Origin: Verrucomicrobiota bacterium
GTDB taxonomy: Bacteria; Verrucomicrobiota; Verrucomicrobiia; Palsa-1439
Length of the DNA: 64,000 bases
Reading direction: 5' to 3'
NCBI GenBank assembly: GCA_016871575.1
Contig: VHCW01000005.1
Location: 32,193-96,192 of the forward strand
The translations under genes were made by a program, and so were the position numbers. The notes below the pieces were generated by a model that was given only the letters and a program-made list of their open reading frames with translations, did not search any database and had not been told where the DNA came from. Of this stretch, positions 20,943 to 30,158 are shown one piece after another. How positions within the stretch are numbered: position 1 is the stretch's first letter; each line of letters opens with the position of its first letter.

Positions 20943-22756
20943 CAGGGATTGCACGTCTCTTGCTCCTCACGGTTGCGACGACCGGCATCGCGGCAACGCC
21001 TGAGAATCTACTGCGCGATCCCGGTTTTGACGGACCGTCCCGGTACTGGGCGGCTACCGGCGGCAAGTATTACGCCGCGCAACCGGACGGCGGACGCGCC
21101 GGCGGTTGCCTTCGCTACCAGAAAACCACTGATGCCGCAAACGAGAACGCGCACTTTGATCAAACAGCGGAAGTCGAAGCGGACACGACTTATGTCGCCT
21201 CGGTGTGGGTCAAGGGCGACGGCAAACTGCGTCCGGTCCTGCGCATCGCGTCGGAGGATTGGCAGACATTGACGGCGGCAATCGCCGAGCCGCGCGCTGA
21301 GTGGCAATTACTGAGGACAACCTTCGAGACCGGCAAGCAACGAAAAGCGCGCTTCCAACTTTTCGGCGGCTGCGTCAGCGAACGCCGCGAGACGCTGCCG
21401 GGAACGAGTTGGTTCGATGACGCCTCGTTGCGCCGGGCCGACGCAACGGAAGCCGCGGCGCTCCGACAATGCCGCGTCACGGTGGATGCCGGCACGGTCT
21501 TGCGCGAGATCAACCCGTTGTTCTTCGGCGTCAACGCGCTCTTTTGGATTGAGGACGACGCGTCGTTGCGCGACGGCATCATCGCGCAACGGCTGCGCGA
21601 AATGCCGTGCCGGTTGCTGCGCTTCCCCGGCGGCACGGCCGCCGAGAATTATCACTGGCGCACCGGCACGCTGGAGAACCGCAAGCGTTTCCCGTTCAAG
21701 GACGGCCCGGCGACGACGGACACCGACGAGTTCATGAAACTCTGCCGCGAGGTCGGCGCGGAGCCGATGCTGGTGGTCAATCTCGAAACCAGTTTCCTCA
21801 AAGGCGACCTCGACGCCGGTGTGCGCGAGGCGTGCGATTGGGTCCGCTACTGCAACAAGGAGAAAGGCTACAACGTCCGCTATTGGGAGATCGGCAACGA
21901 ACAATACCTGCTGACCAACATGACCGCCGATCAATACGCCACCGCGTTCGTCCGTTTCGCCCGCGCGATGAAAGCGGTGGACCCCGCGATCCGCATCGGC
22001 GCCACCGGCCCGGAGAGCGTCATCGGCGCCGGCGCGGCTGACCGTGTTCCGAAATCGGAACTCAAGCCCGGCGCGGACCTCAAGGAGTTGAAACGCAAAT
22101 ACCGCACCGGCCCGGCTTGGTGGCCGGCTTTGTTCCGGATCGCCGGCGCGGACATGGACATGGCCGTCATCCACAATTATTTTGGCGCGCTCGGCATGGA
22201 CCGGGAAGTGGCTGCGCTTCGCCGTTCTCTTGATGAACAGTTTCCCAATCGGCGCATCTTGATCGCACTGACGGAATGGAACATCGGCAAGAGCGTTCAA
22301 GCAAGTCCGATGGAGCAAGCGATGATGCAGGCGGAGGCGATTGCGCGGTTCATCGCCGGCGGCGTGGACTTGGCGACGTTCTGGCCGCTGCGGTTTCCCG
22401 GACGGGAATGGGGCGACCGCAGTTTGTTGGATCTTCAGACGAGCGCTCCGCGCGCATCGTATGAGGTCATGAAATTGTTCTCGTCCAACATCGGCTCGCG
22501 CCTGCTCAAGGTCGAGACCGACAAGTCATTCGTCCACGCCTTCGCCACGCAGAGCGCCGATGGCCGGACGATTGCGCTCTTCGTCGTGAACCGATCCAAT
22601 CGGAAAGACGGCATCGAGATGAATCTCAAAAACGTTTCCATTGCGTCTGGTCGCCTCCTGTGCGGCGATGGACTGCGCGACCTGACGTTCGAATCAGGTC
22701 GCTGGCGTCAACCGCCGCAATCGTTGGCGCTGATCAAGATGTCAGCGGGACGATGA
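20939..22756 (+). CDS. Alpha-L-arabinofuranosidase-like (GH51-type) with N-terminal CBM4_9-like domain
   Basis: ENLLRDPGFDGPSRYW... carbohydrate-binding start; INPLFFGVNALFW, RFPGGTAAENYHWRTG, WEIGNEQYL, ALTEWNIG catalytic-region motifs; ATGA overlap with 19827 gene. Confidence 0.85.
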   Translation: MTGIARLLLLTVATTGIAATPENLLRDPGFDGPSRYWAATGGKYYAAQPDGGRAGGCLRYQKTTDAANENAHFDQTAEVEADTTYVASVWVKGDGKLRPVLRIASEDWQTLTAAIAEPRAEWQLLRTTFETGKQRKARFQLFGGCVSERRETLPGTSWFDDASLRRADATEAAALRQCRVTVDAGTVLREINPLFFGVNALFWIEDDASLRDGIIAQRLREMPCRLLRFPGGTAAENYHWRTGTLENRKRFPFKDGPATTDTDEFMKLCREVGAEPMLVVNLETSFLKGDLDAGVREACDWVRYCNKEKGYNVRYWEIGNEQYLLTNMTADQYATAFVRFARAMKAVDPAIRIGATGPESVIGAGAADRVPKSELKPGADLKELKRKYRTGPAWWPALFRIAGADMDMAVIHNYFGALGMDREVAALRRSLDEQFPNRRILIALTEWNIGKSVQASPMEQAMMQAEAIARFIAGGVDLATFWPLRFPGREWGDRSLLDLQTSAPRASYEVMKLFSSNIGSRLLKVETDKSFVHAFATQSADGRTIALFVVNRSNRKDGIEMNLKNVSIASGRLLCGDGLRDLTFESGRWRQPPQSLALIKMSAGR

Positions 22757-23845
22757 CGCCTTCACGATACCGTGAGTGAGCAGAAAACTCTCGCCCCAAA
22801 ACAGCGGCATCGTTCCTTGTGAGCGGGCGGTGCCGGAGAACCAAGGAGTGGTGCGGTTGCCGCCTCCCTCGTGCATCAGTTCGTATTCGTGGAGGGGCAG
22901 CGTAAGACACTTCAAGTTGTTGAGCACGCTGCGAGCGGATGAACCGCCTTGATATTGCCCGGCGGACATCAACACTTGTGGACGAAAACCGAGGCCGATG
23001 GCTTTGCGCAGCCACGCGTCGGCGGGAATGTGATTCTCGGCGGCTTGGAAGAACGCAATGCCACCGACGCGAAAGATGTAAACAACCGTCTCGGTGTCAG
23101 CGTTGGGATTGGACGTGTTCGGAACACCCAGCCGCTTGCCATCAGCGCTCTGCTCGCTCTTCGAACACTGGGAGCCGCGCATCGTGTAGAACTCAACCGG
23201 CCCCAACCGTTGCGCCGTCTCGTAGGTCGGCACGGCGATTTTGTCGGCGAGATCTTTCCAAAGTGTCTTGAGTTGCGCCGGGCCGACCACCGGCTTGCCG
23301 CGCGCCGCCAGCCGCTTCGACAACGAATAATCGGAGTGGTCGTGATGTCGGTGCGTGATCAGGCTCACGTCCACCAACCGCGCCAGACGGTCGCGCTGCG
23401 CCGGCGTCATGAAGAAACCGGTCCGCCGCGTGTCGCGCTCTTCGGGTTCGCCACCGTTGTTGATCGGGCCTTGGCAGAAATCAATCGCCACGGTGCCCGC
23501 GGCGCTCTTGAGCACGAAGGACGACGAGTAGAACTTCACCACCAACACGCCGTCCTTCACCTGTGTCCGCTCCAGCGAGTCAAGCCCGCGATCCACGCAG
23601 CGCCGGTAAAACGCAAGTAGCGGTTGGAGTTGCGCCCGGTCGGCATCGGTCATCGAATCGCGCGCCTGCACGCAGACGATCTTGTCCAGCGAACGGGCGA
23701 TGAACGCGCGCTGGTCGCCATGCTTCCATGACGGCGGAAACGACGCCATTGCCTGTTCGATTTCAGTGAGCGACATCGAGTCGGAGAGTTTCGCGCCCTC
23801 CGCAAGAGAGAAGGCCAGCATCAGGAAACAGACAATCGTCTTCAT
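22742..23845 (-). CDS. Secreted metallo-beta-lactamase-fold hydrolase
   Basis: MKTIVCFLMLAFSLAEGAKL signal; SLITHRHHDHSDYSLSKRLAARGKPVVGP (HxHxDH). Large ORF-track extension upstream is antisense artefact. Confidence 0.85.
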   Translation of the reverse strand: MKTIVCFLMLAFSLAEGAKLSDSMSLTEIEQAMASFPPSWKHGDQRAFIARSLDKIVCVQARDSMTDADRAQLQPLLAFYRRCVDRGLDSLERTQVKDGVLVVKFYSSSFVLKSAAGTVAIDFCQGPINNGGEPEERDTRRTGFFMTPAQRDRLARLVDVSLITHRHHDHSDYSLSKRLAARGKPVVGPAQLKTLWKDLADKIAVPTYETAQRLGPVEFYTMRGSQCSKSEQSADGKRLGVPNTSNPNADTETVVYIFRVGGIAFFQAAENHIPADAWLRKAIGLGFRPQVLMSAGQYQGGSSARSVLNNLKCLTLPLHEYELMHEGGGNRTTPWFSGTARSQGTMPLFWGESFLLTHGIVKASSSR

Positions 23846-23873
23846 GGCTCCCATCATACCATGATTTCCGTGC

Positions 23874-23908
23874 TTGTGTTCACAAAGGTCACAGCTACGA
23901 TTACGACC
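23874..23908 (+). promoter_or_regulatory. Sigma70-like promoter, leaderless layout
   Basis: TTGTGT-N16-TACGAT-7 nt-ATG(23909). Confidence 0.6.
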
Positions 23909-26215
23909 ATGCGATTCTGCGATCAACTGACCGAGCCAGACGTACGGCTGGTCAAGACGCGCTTGGACGACTTCGTGCCGCGCGAGGTTTTCGACGCTCA
24001 CGTTCACATCTTTCACAGCCGTCATTTCGCCGAGGGCAAACGCCCTGAGTTCATTCCAGCCGACACCGCGTTCGGTTTGCGTCAATTCAACGAAGCGATG
24101 TCCCGCTGGTTGCCGGGTCGTGTCGTCCGCGGACTGGTCTTCGGTTATCCCAGCCCCGGCAACGACCGCGCCGGCGAGAACGCTTTCGTGGCCGGCGAGG
24201 TGGCCGGCAGCGGGAGCCGCGCGCTCGCGTTGCTGGCGCCGGAAGACGACCCGTCGCGGGCGCGTCAACTCATCGCCCAACACCGGTTCGTCGGCATCAA
24301 ACCGTACCGGCTCTACGCGCCCGTGGCCGACTCGGCGCAGGCGACGATCGAGGAGTTCGCGCCGGAATGGATGTGGGAAACCTGCAACGAGATGGATGGT
24401 GTGCTCATGTTGCACATCGTCCGCAGTCTCAGCATTGCCGACGAGAACAACCTCAACAGCCTGCGTCGGCTCTGCCGGAAATATCCGCGTTGCCGCGTCG
24501 TGCTCGCCCACGTCGCGCGCTCGTTCAACTACCGCAATGCGCTCGCGGGCCTCGCCAGCCTCGCTGACCTCGACAACGTCGTCGTGGACACCGCCGGTGT
24601 GACCGAGACGGAAGCGATGCGTGCCGCGCTGGAGATTCTCGGCCCGCGCCGCGTGCTCTACGGCTCCGATTATCCGATCAGCAATCTGCGCGGCAAATGT
24701 TTCACGATGGGCGACGGGTTCACGTGGGTTTATGCCGACGATCTGCCGGCGAAAGCAGTCACGCCGTTCGAGAATTTCACGCTTGTCGGCATCGAGTCGC
24801 TGCTCTGCCTGCGCGAAGCGTGTGAGAACGCCGGCGCAAACGACGGCGATCTGCGCGATATTTTCCGCGACAACGCGCTGCGCCTGCTTTCCCCGCACCT
24901 GGAGACGAAAGATGTTCCGCCCGCGCCGACAGGGCCGGAGTTGTGGGCGCGCGCGCAACAGCGCATCGCATGCGGCACGGGACTGCTCTCGAAGCGCGCC
25001 GTGAGTTTCGACCCCGCAACGTGGCCGCAATATTACTCGCGTTGCGAAGGCGCCTACATTTGGGACACGAACAACCGTCGCTATCTTGATTTCACCGGCG
25101 GCGTCGGCGCAATCCTGCTCGGTTATTCCGATCCCGACGTAAACGCGGCGGTCAAGCGCCGTGTCAACCTCGGCAGCTATTGCACCCTCGTGTCGCCGGA
25201 CGAAGTGGAGTTGGCGGAACTGTTGCTCGGTCTTCATCCGTGGGCGCAACGCCTCCGCTATGCGCGTGGCGGCGGCGAGGCGCTCGCGCAGGCCGTGCGC
25301 ATCGCGCGCGCGGCGACCGGGCGCAGCGGCATCGCGTTTTGCGGGTATCATGGCTGGAGCGATTGGTATCTCGCCGCCAACCTCGGCGAGACCAACGCGC
25401 TCGACGGTCATTTGTTGCCGGGACTTCAACCACTCGGCGTGCCCCGCGAGTTAGCCGGCACCGCGATACCGTTTCGTTACAACGACTATGCGTCGTTCGA
25501 GGCTGCCTTGAAAAACAAACCTGCCGCCGTCCTCATGGAACCGATGCGCGCCGAGTTGCCACGCGACGGCTTCCTCGACAAAGTCGCCGCCGCGTGCCGC
25601 GCAGCGGGCGCTGTGTTCATGGTGGACGAAGTCACCAGCGGCTGGCGGTTCGGTTTTCCCGGCGCGTGCGCGCGGTTCGGCGTTCAGCCCGATGTTGTCG
25701 TCTATGCGAAGGCCATCAGCAACGGTTTCCCCTGCGCCGCCATCGTCGGTCGCGCCGAAGTCATGGATGCCGCCAACGCCAGTTTCATTTCCAGCAGTTA
25801 CTGGACGGACGGCGTCGGCCCGGCTGCGGCGCTCGCGTGCGTTCGCAAGATGCAGCGCGTGTCCGCGCAACAACACGTATGGACGCTCGGCGAGAAACTC
25901 CAGTCCGGTTTGCGGCAGATCGCCGCAGAACATCCGTCGTTGCGCATGAAGATCGGCGGGATGCCGGCCGCGCCATCGCTCGCGTTCGAGCTTGGCGCCG
26001 CCAAGACACTCTACATCCGGAAAATGGTGCAGCGCGGCATCCTGGCGTCGGGCCAGTATTACGTGATGTGGCCGCACTCAACGGAAATGGTGGACACGTT
26101 GCTTGCCGCGCTCAGCGAAGTCTGTGGTGAACTCACGGCCTTGCACGACGCCGGACGTTTGCAGGCCGAAGCTGGCAGCGCGACAGGACAGTCCGGGTTT
26201 GCCCGATTGGCATGA
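23909..26215 (+). CDS. Fused amidohydrolase (amidohydrolase_2-type) - class III aminotransferase (GSA-aminomutase-like)
   Basis: N-half: FDAHVHIFHS...GIKPYRLYA...LHIVRS...VLAHVARSF...VLYGSDYPISN. C-half: PEYY-type N-term, GGGEALAQAVRIARAATGRSGIAFCGYHGWSDWY, FMVDEVTSGWRFG, VVVYAKAISNGFPCAAIVG (PLP Lys). Confidence 0.85.
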   Translation: MRFCDQLTEPDVRLVKTRLDDFVPREVFDAHVHIFHSRHFAEGKRPEFIPADTAFGLRQFNEAMSRWLPGRVVRGLVFGYPSPGNDRAGENAFVAGEVAGSGSRALALLAPEDDPSRARQLIAQHRFVGIKPYRLYAPVADSAQATIEEFAPEWMWETCNEMDGVLMLHIVRSLSIADENNLNSLRRLCRKYPRCRVVLAHVARSFNYRNALAGLASLADLDNVVVDTAGVTETEAMRAALEILGPRRVLYGSDYPISNLRGKCFTMGDGFTWVYADDLPAKAVTPFENFTLVGIESLLCLREACENAGANDGDLRDIFRDNALRLLSPHLETKDVPPAPTGPELWARAQQRIACGTGLLSKRAVSFDPATWPQYYSRCEGAYIWDTNNRRYLDFTGGVGAILLGYSDPDVNAAVKRRVNLGSYCTLVSPDEVELAELLLGLHPWAQRLRYARGGGEALAQAVRIARAATGRSGIAFCGYHGWSDWYLAANLGETNALDGHLLPGLQPLGVPRELAGTAIPFRYNDYASFEAALKNKPAAVLMEPMRAELPRDGFLDKVAAACRAAGAVFMVDEVTSGWRFGFPGACARFGVQPDVVVYAKAISNGFPCAAIVGRAEVMDAANASFISSSYWTDGVGPAAALACVRKMQRVSAQQHVWTLGEKLQSGLRQIAAEHPSLRMKIGGMPAAPSLAFELGAAKTLYIRKMVQRGILASGQYYVMWPHSTEMVDTLLAALSEVCGELTALHDAGRLQAEAGSATGQSGFARLA

Positions 26216-26283
26216 ACAAAGCACTTGCCCGGCAACGGCCGCTGCCTACGATGTCGCGCAAGTCATCCACGGCGACGCATGTG

Positions 26284-26544
26284 CACCTCCGGTAACTGCT
26301 TTTCTGGTGTAGGCCGCTTCTGCGAAGCGGCGCAATCCTTCGTGAAATCGCCGACTCGCAGAGTCGGCCTACAACGATTTGAGAGTTACCGGACAGGACT
26401 TACGCATCAAGAAAATGCTGTCATTCCGAGCTTGCGAGGAATCTCTAACTTCTTTCCGGAGGGATTCCAGAGATTCCTCGCAAGCTCGGAATGACAGGAA
26501 TTGTTACGGATTGTTGATGCGTAAGCCCTGAGTTACCGGAGGTG
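26284..26544. mobile_element. Composite repeat: REPIN with 14-bp terminal inverted repeats, interrupted by a MITE-like element
   Basis: CACCTCCGGTAACT (26284-26297) and AGTTACCGGAGGTG (26531-26544); inner REPs 26309-26372. Confidence 0.75.
26394..26530. mobile_element. 137-bp MITE-like element, TIR 16/17, 10-bp TSD
   Basis: CAGGACTTACGCATCAA ... TTGATGCGTAAGCCCTG; AGTTACCGGA duplicated at 26384-26393 and 26531-26540; contains perfect 28-bp-arm palindrome 26419-26496. Confidence 0.82.
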
Positions 26545-26585
26545 CCCTATTGTATTCTGGCCGCGGTTCAGCGTAAACTGCCGCC

Positions 26586-27761
26586 ATGACTCTCCTTCAA
26601 TGGTTCATGCTTCTCAGCCTGCCGGTCACAGGCATGGGTTACGCCGCGCTTGGTGCGTTGAAGTTGCCGCTCTGCGAACGCCTGAAACTCGATGAAGCAA
26701 AAGCGGGCGGACTCGTTTCCTCGTTTGGCTTGATGGTCGGGCCGATCATCCTGTTGTGCGGCTTTGTCGCCGATGCGTGGGGCCGCAAGGGAGTTTGCGT
26801 TGCGGGCGCGGTGCTCGTCGCCGCGTCGTTCATCCTGCTCAGCAGCGGACGCAAATACTCGACCGCGGTCGTCGCAGTGCTCATGCTGTCGGCAGGTTGG
26901 GCGGCATTGATCAACGTCGTCAACGCGCTCATGTATCAGGCCTACGCGAACGTGTTCATGGCCAGCAATCTTCTGAACTTCTTCTTCGGCCTCGGCGCGT
27001 TCCTCACGCCGCCGGCGCTGGTGTTGCTCATCCGGAAAATCGGGTTTCCCCGCGCAGTAACGGCGCTCGGTGCGGTGGCGGGCATGACTGCGGCTTTCGC
27101 GCTGGTTGTGAACATGGAGGCCGCAACGGTGGCTGCTCCCGCCGGCTTCGGTGCGCTGGTCGGCGACCCGGTGATGTGGCTCTGCGCAGTGACGTTGATG
27201 TTCTGGGTGCCGGTGGAATCCTCGACCGCGGCGTGGACCACGAGCTTCGTAAACTCGCACGCGCCGGCGAATGAAACGACGGAGAGAACAAATCGCATCG
27301 CAGGCTGGGCGCTGTCAGGGTTTTGGCTGTGCTTCATGGGATCGCGGCTGGTTGCGGCTCTGGTGGTTGGCGCGGCGGGATTGAACGTCGCCCAATCCGT
27401 TCACCTCGCCCACCTCACGTTGATCGTGCTGGCCGTGCTGTGCGTCGCAACGCTGATCGGACTGGTCGTGTCACGGCAACGCGCGCTGACGCTCGGACTG
27501 ATTCTGTTTGCGGGTCTCATCTACGGGCCGTTCTTCCCGAACCTGATGGCGCTGCTGCTCAGTCATTTCCCCCCGGAGTTGCACGGTCGCGCCGTGGGCA
27601 TCCTGTTTGGTTGTGCGTCCGTCGGCTGGACGATCATCCCCGCCTTCATCGGCAAGGTGGCCGCGCGCAGCACGCTGCAACGCGGTTTCCTCGTGGCGGT
27701 CGGCGACGCTGTCGTGCTGCTGGCCGTTGTCGTGGCTCACTTCATTTACGCCGGCCACTGA
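26586..27761 (+). CDS. MFS transporter
   Basis: ~12 hydrophobic helices; MTLLQWFMLLSLPVTGMGYAALGALKLPL...GLMVGPIILLCGFVADAWGRKGV. Confidence 0.85.
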   Translation: MTLLQWFMLLSLPVTGMGYAALGALKLPLCERLKLDEAKAGGLVSSFGLMVGPIILLCGFVADAWGRKGVCVAGAVLVAASFILLSSGRKYSTAVVAVLMLSAGWAALINVVNALMYQAYANVFMASNLLNFFFGLGAFLTPPALVLLIRKIGFPRAVTALGAVAGMTAAFALVVNMEAATVAAPAGFGALVGDPVMWLCAVTLMFWVPVESSTAAWTTSFVNSHAPANETTERTNRIAGWALSGFWLCFMGSRLVAALVVGAAGLNVAQSVHLAHLTLIVLAVLCVATLIGLVVSRQRALTLGLILFAGLIYGPFFPNLMALLLSHFPPELHGRAVGILFGCASVGWTIIPAFIGKVAARSTLQRGFLVAVGDAVVLLAVVVAHFIYAGH

Positions 27762-27809
27762 GCGGCGGCTGCTGCCTACGATTCCAATGAACACAATCGC
27801 ATTGCCATC

Positions 27810-30107
27810 ATGAACCGAAAACAAATCTTCCTGCCGGTTCTTCTCATCGCCTCCACCATCGCCTTGGCTGCGCTCGACCAGACACCCACCTCGACGCAGA
27901 AACCTTATCATCCTGCCGACAACCAAGTGGTCGAGATCACGCCGCCGCCGTTCATCTGGGTACCGGCAGGACGCGATGCGACTTACACACTTCAATTGTC
28001 GCAGGATGAGAATTTCGCCACGAGCCGGACGTTCACCGGTTTGAAACGCGCGGTGTTCGTGCCGCGCGAGACGCTCGCGGCGGGTAAATGGTTCTGGCGT
28101 TATGGAGTCGGGACGGAGTTTGGCCGGGCGCGTCCGTTCACGGTGCCGGCAACAGCGCGTGCGTTTCCGTTTCCAGATTTCGACCGCGCGGTGAAACAGG
28201 TGCCGCGCGACCGTCCGCGGTTGTTCTTCGGCGGCGAACGTCTCGCCCAAGTCCGCGCCGCGGCGAAAGGTGAACTGAAAGGCTCGGTGCGTGACTTGGT
28301 GAAGTCCTGCGAGCGCGTCGTCGGCAAGCCGTTGGTGCCGGAACCGGATTATCAGCCGAAGGAACCCGGCAAACGCGGCCCGTGGGCGGTCAACATCATG
28401 CGAACGACGCGCCCGCCGATGGACGAGATGGAAGACTGCGCGCTGGCCTACCTCTTGACCGGCGATAAACGGCTCGGCCTCGAAGCGAAACGCCGGCTCC
28501 TATATTTCTTCTCGTGGGACCCGGAAGGCCCGACGAGTTTCTTCGCGTACGACGAGCCGCCGATGTGGGTGATGATGCGCGGCTCGCGCGCCTACGACTG
28601 GACGTACGACCTGTTCACGCCGGAGGAACGCGCGAAGATCGAGCCGAACATGAAAGCGCGGGCGCTCCAGTTCCTGAAACATCTCCAACGCAAACCGTTC
28701 GAGAACTGTCCCTATGACAGCCACGCGGGCCGGTTGCCGGGGTTTCTTGGCGAGTGCGCGCTGTCGTTCATCCACGACTGGCCCGAGGCGCGCGAGTGGC
28801 TGGAGTATTGCACGCTCATTTACATGACCGGCTACCCGGCGTGGGGCGGCGACGACGGCGGCTGGCAGGAAGGACCGGGCTACTGGGGCGCGTACATGAG
28901 TTTCGCCGTCCATTTCGTTGTCGCGCTGAAGCAGGCAACCGGCATTGACCTGATGCAAAAACCGTTCTTCCGCAACACGCCATTCTTCGGCCTCTACACC
29001 GCCACGCCGTATCACGAACAACGCCCGTTCGGCGACGGCCACGAGGCTTCGCCGACCGGGCTGGGCCAGATCATGTACGCGTTCTCCTCGTTGACGCGCG
29101 ATCCGTATCTTCGATGGTACGCCGACGAATGCCGGTTCAAGCCGGGCGCGGGCGTGTTGAGCGTGGCGACCTACGACCCAACGTTGAAGGCGCGCTCGCC
29201 GGTGGAACTGCCGCAGGCGCGCGTGTTTCCCGTCGCGGGGTTGGTCTCGATGCACACCGCGCTCGGCGACCGCGAGCGCGACATTGATTTCCTGATGCGG
29301 AGCAGTCCCTACGGCAGTGTCAGCCACGGTCATGCCGACCAAAACGCATTCGTCATCAACGCATTTGGCCGCAGCCTCGCCATCGCGACCGGTTATTACC
29401 CGTGGTACGGCTCGCCGCATCATAGCCAGTGGACGCGCGCGACGCGCTCAGTCAACAGCATCCTCGTGGACGGCAAAGGGCAGGTGCAACGCAGTTCCAG
29501 CGCACAAGGTCGCATCACGGCGTTCGTCTCCAATGACGGCTACGACTACACCGAGGGCGAAGCCGCGCCGGCGTATGGCAAAAAACTGAAACGCTTCCGC
29601 CGGCACGTCGTGCACGTGAAGCCGGGTGTGTTTGTGATGTTCGACGACTTGGTGGCGGCGGAGCCTGCGACGTTCCAATGGCTGCTGCACGCCTATGAGA
29701 AGATCGGCGTCGAAGAATCGTCACGCACACTGCGCGTCAACCGCGACCCGGCGGCGATGGAGGTCCGGTTCCTCTGGCCGCTGGCGTTGAGCTTCTCGCA
29801 AAACGACCGCTACGAGCCGGAGCCGGAACGCATCAAGTCTGGCGACATCAAAAACACATGGCACCTGACAGCGGGCACCACGGAGCCAAGCGCAACAATG
29901 CAGTTTGTGACAGTGCTGATGCCCCATCGCATCGGCAACGAAGCGTCGCTCCCGAAAGCGGAACTCGTGCGCGGCAACGCCGACATCACCGTGAAACTGA
30001 CAACTTCCGACGGCTCTCAAGACACCATCACGTTCGGCGCCCGCGTCTCTGCTCGCGGTGTGAAGAAGGATGGTTCCGTTTCACGCCAGCTTCGCGTGGG
30101 TGAGTGA
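27810..30107 (+). CDS. Heparinase II/III-like polysaccharide lyase with DUF4962-like region
   Basis: YGSVSHGHADQNAFVINAFGRSLAIATGYYPWYGSPHHSQWTRATRSVNSILVDGKGQ; WGGDDGGWQEGPGYW. Confidence 0.87.
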   Translation: MNRKQIFLPVLLIASTIALAALDQTPTSTQKPYHPADNQVVEITPPPFIWVPAGRDATYTLQLSQDENFATSRTFTGLKRAVFVPRETLAAGKWFWRYGVGTEFGRARPFTVPATARAFPFPDFDRAVKQVPRDRPRLFFGGERLAQVRAAAKGELKGSVRDLVKSCERVVGKPLVPEPDYQPKEPGKRGPWAVNIMRTTRPPMDEMEDCALAYLLTGDKRLGLEAKRRLLYFFSWDPEGPTSFFAYDEPPMWVMMRGSRAYDWTYDLFTPEERAKIEPNMKARALQFLKHLQRKPFENCPYDSHAGRLPGFLGECALSFIHDWPEAREWLEYCTLIYMTGYPAWGGDDGGWQEGPGYWGAYMSFAVHFVVALKQATGIDLMQKPFFRNTPFFGLYTATPYHEQRPFGDGHEASPTGLGQIMYAFSSLTRDPYLRWYADECRFKPGAGVLSVATYDPTLKARSPVELPQARVFPVAGLVSMHTALGDRERDIDFLMRSSPYGSVSHGHADQNAFVINAFGRSLAIATGYYPWYGSPHHSQWTRATRSVNSILVDGKGQVQRSSSAQGRITAFVSNDGYDYTEGEAAPAYGKKLKRFRRHVVHVKPGVFVMFDDLVAAEPATFQWLLHAYEKIGVEESSRTLRVNRDPAAMEVRFLWPLALSFSQNDRYEPEPERIKSGDIKNTWHLTAGTTEPSATMQFVTVLMPHRIGNEASLPKAELVRGNADITVKLTTSDGSQDTITFGARVSARGVKKDGSVSRQLRVGE

Positions 30108-30124
30108 CACGGGACAGTCTGCAC

Positions 30125-30158
30125 TTGCTCACGCGCAGTCCGTCGCTACAATACCGTC
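30125..30158 (+). promoter_or_regulatory. Sigma70-like promoter, leaderless layout
   Basis: TTGCTC-N16-TACAAT-6 nt-GTG(30159). Confidence 0.6.

Noticed and set aside
23846-25429. N-terminal extension of the minus-strand 22742..25429 ORF
   Set aside because: Region upstream of MKTIVCFLML is antisense to the aminotransferase fusion; signal peptide marks the true start at 23845.
26225-26494. ORF encoding ...NAVIPSLRGISNFFPEGFQRFLASSE
   Set aside because: Translation runs through the REPIN and TCATTCCGAG palindrome; same spurious peptide arises at 15864 (NVIPNAARNLWNPSGEKFEIPRKLG).
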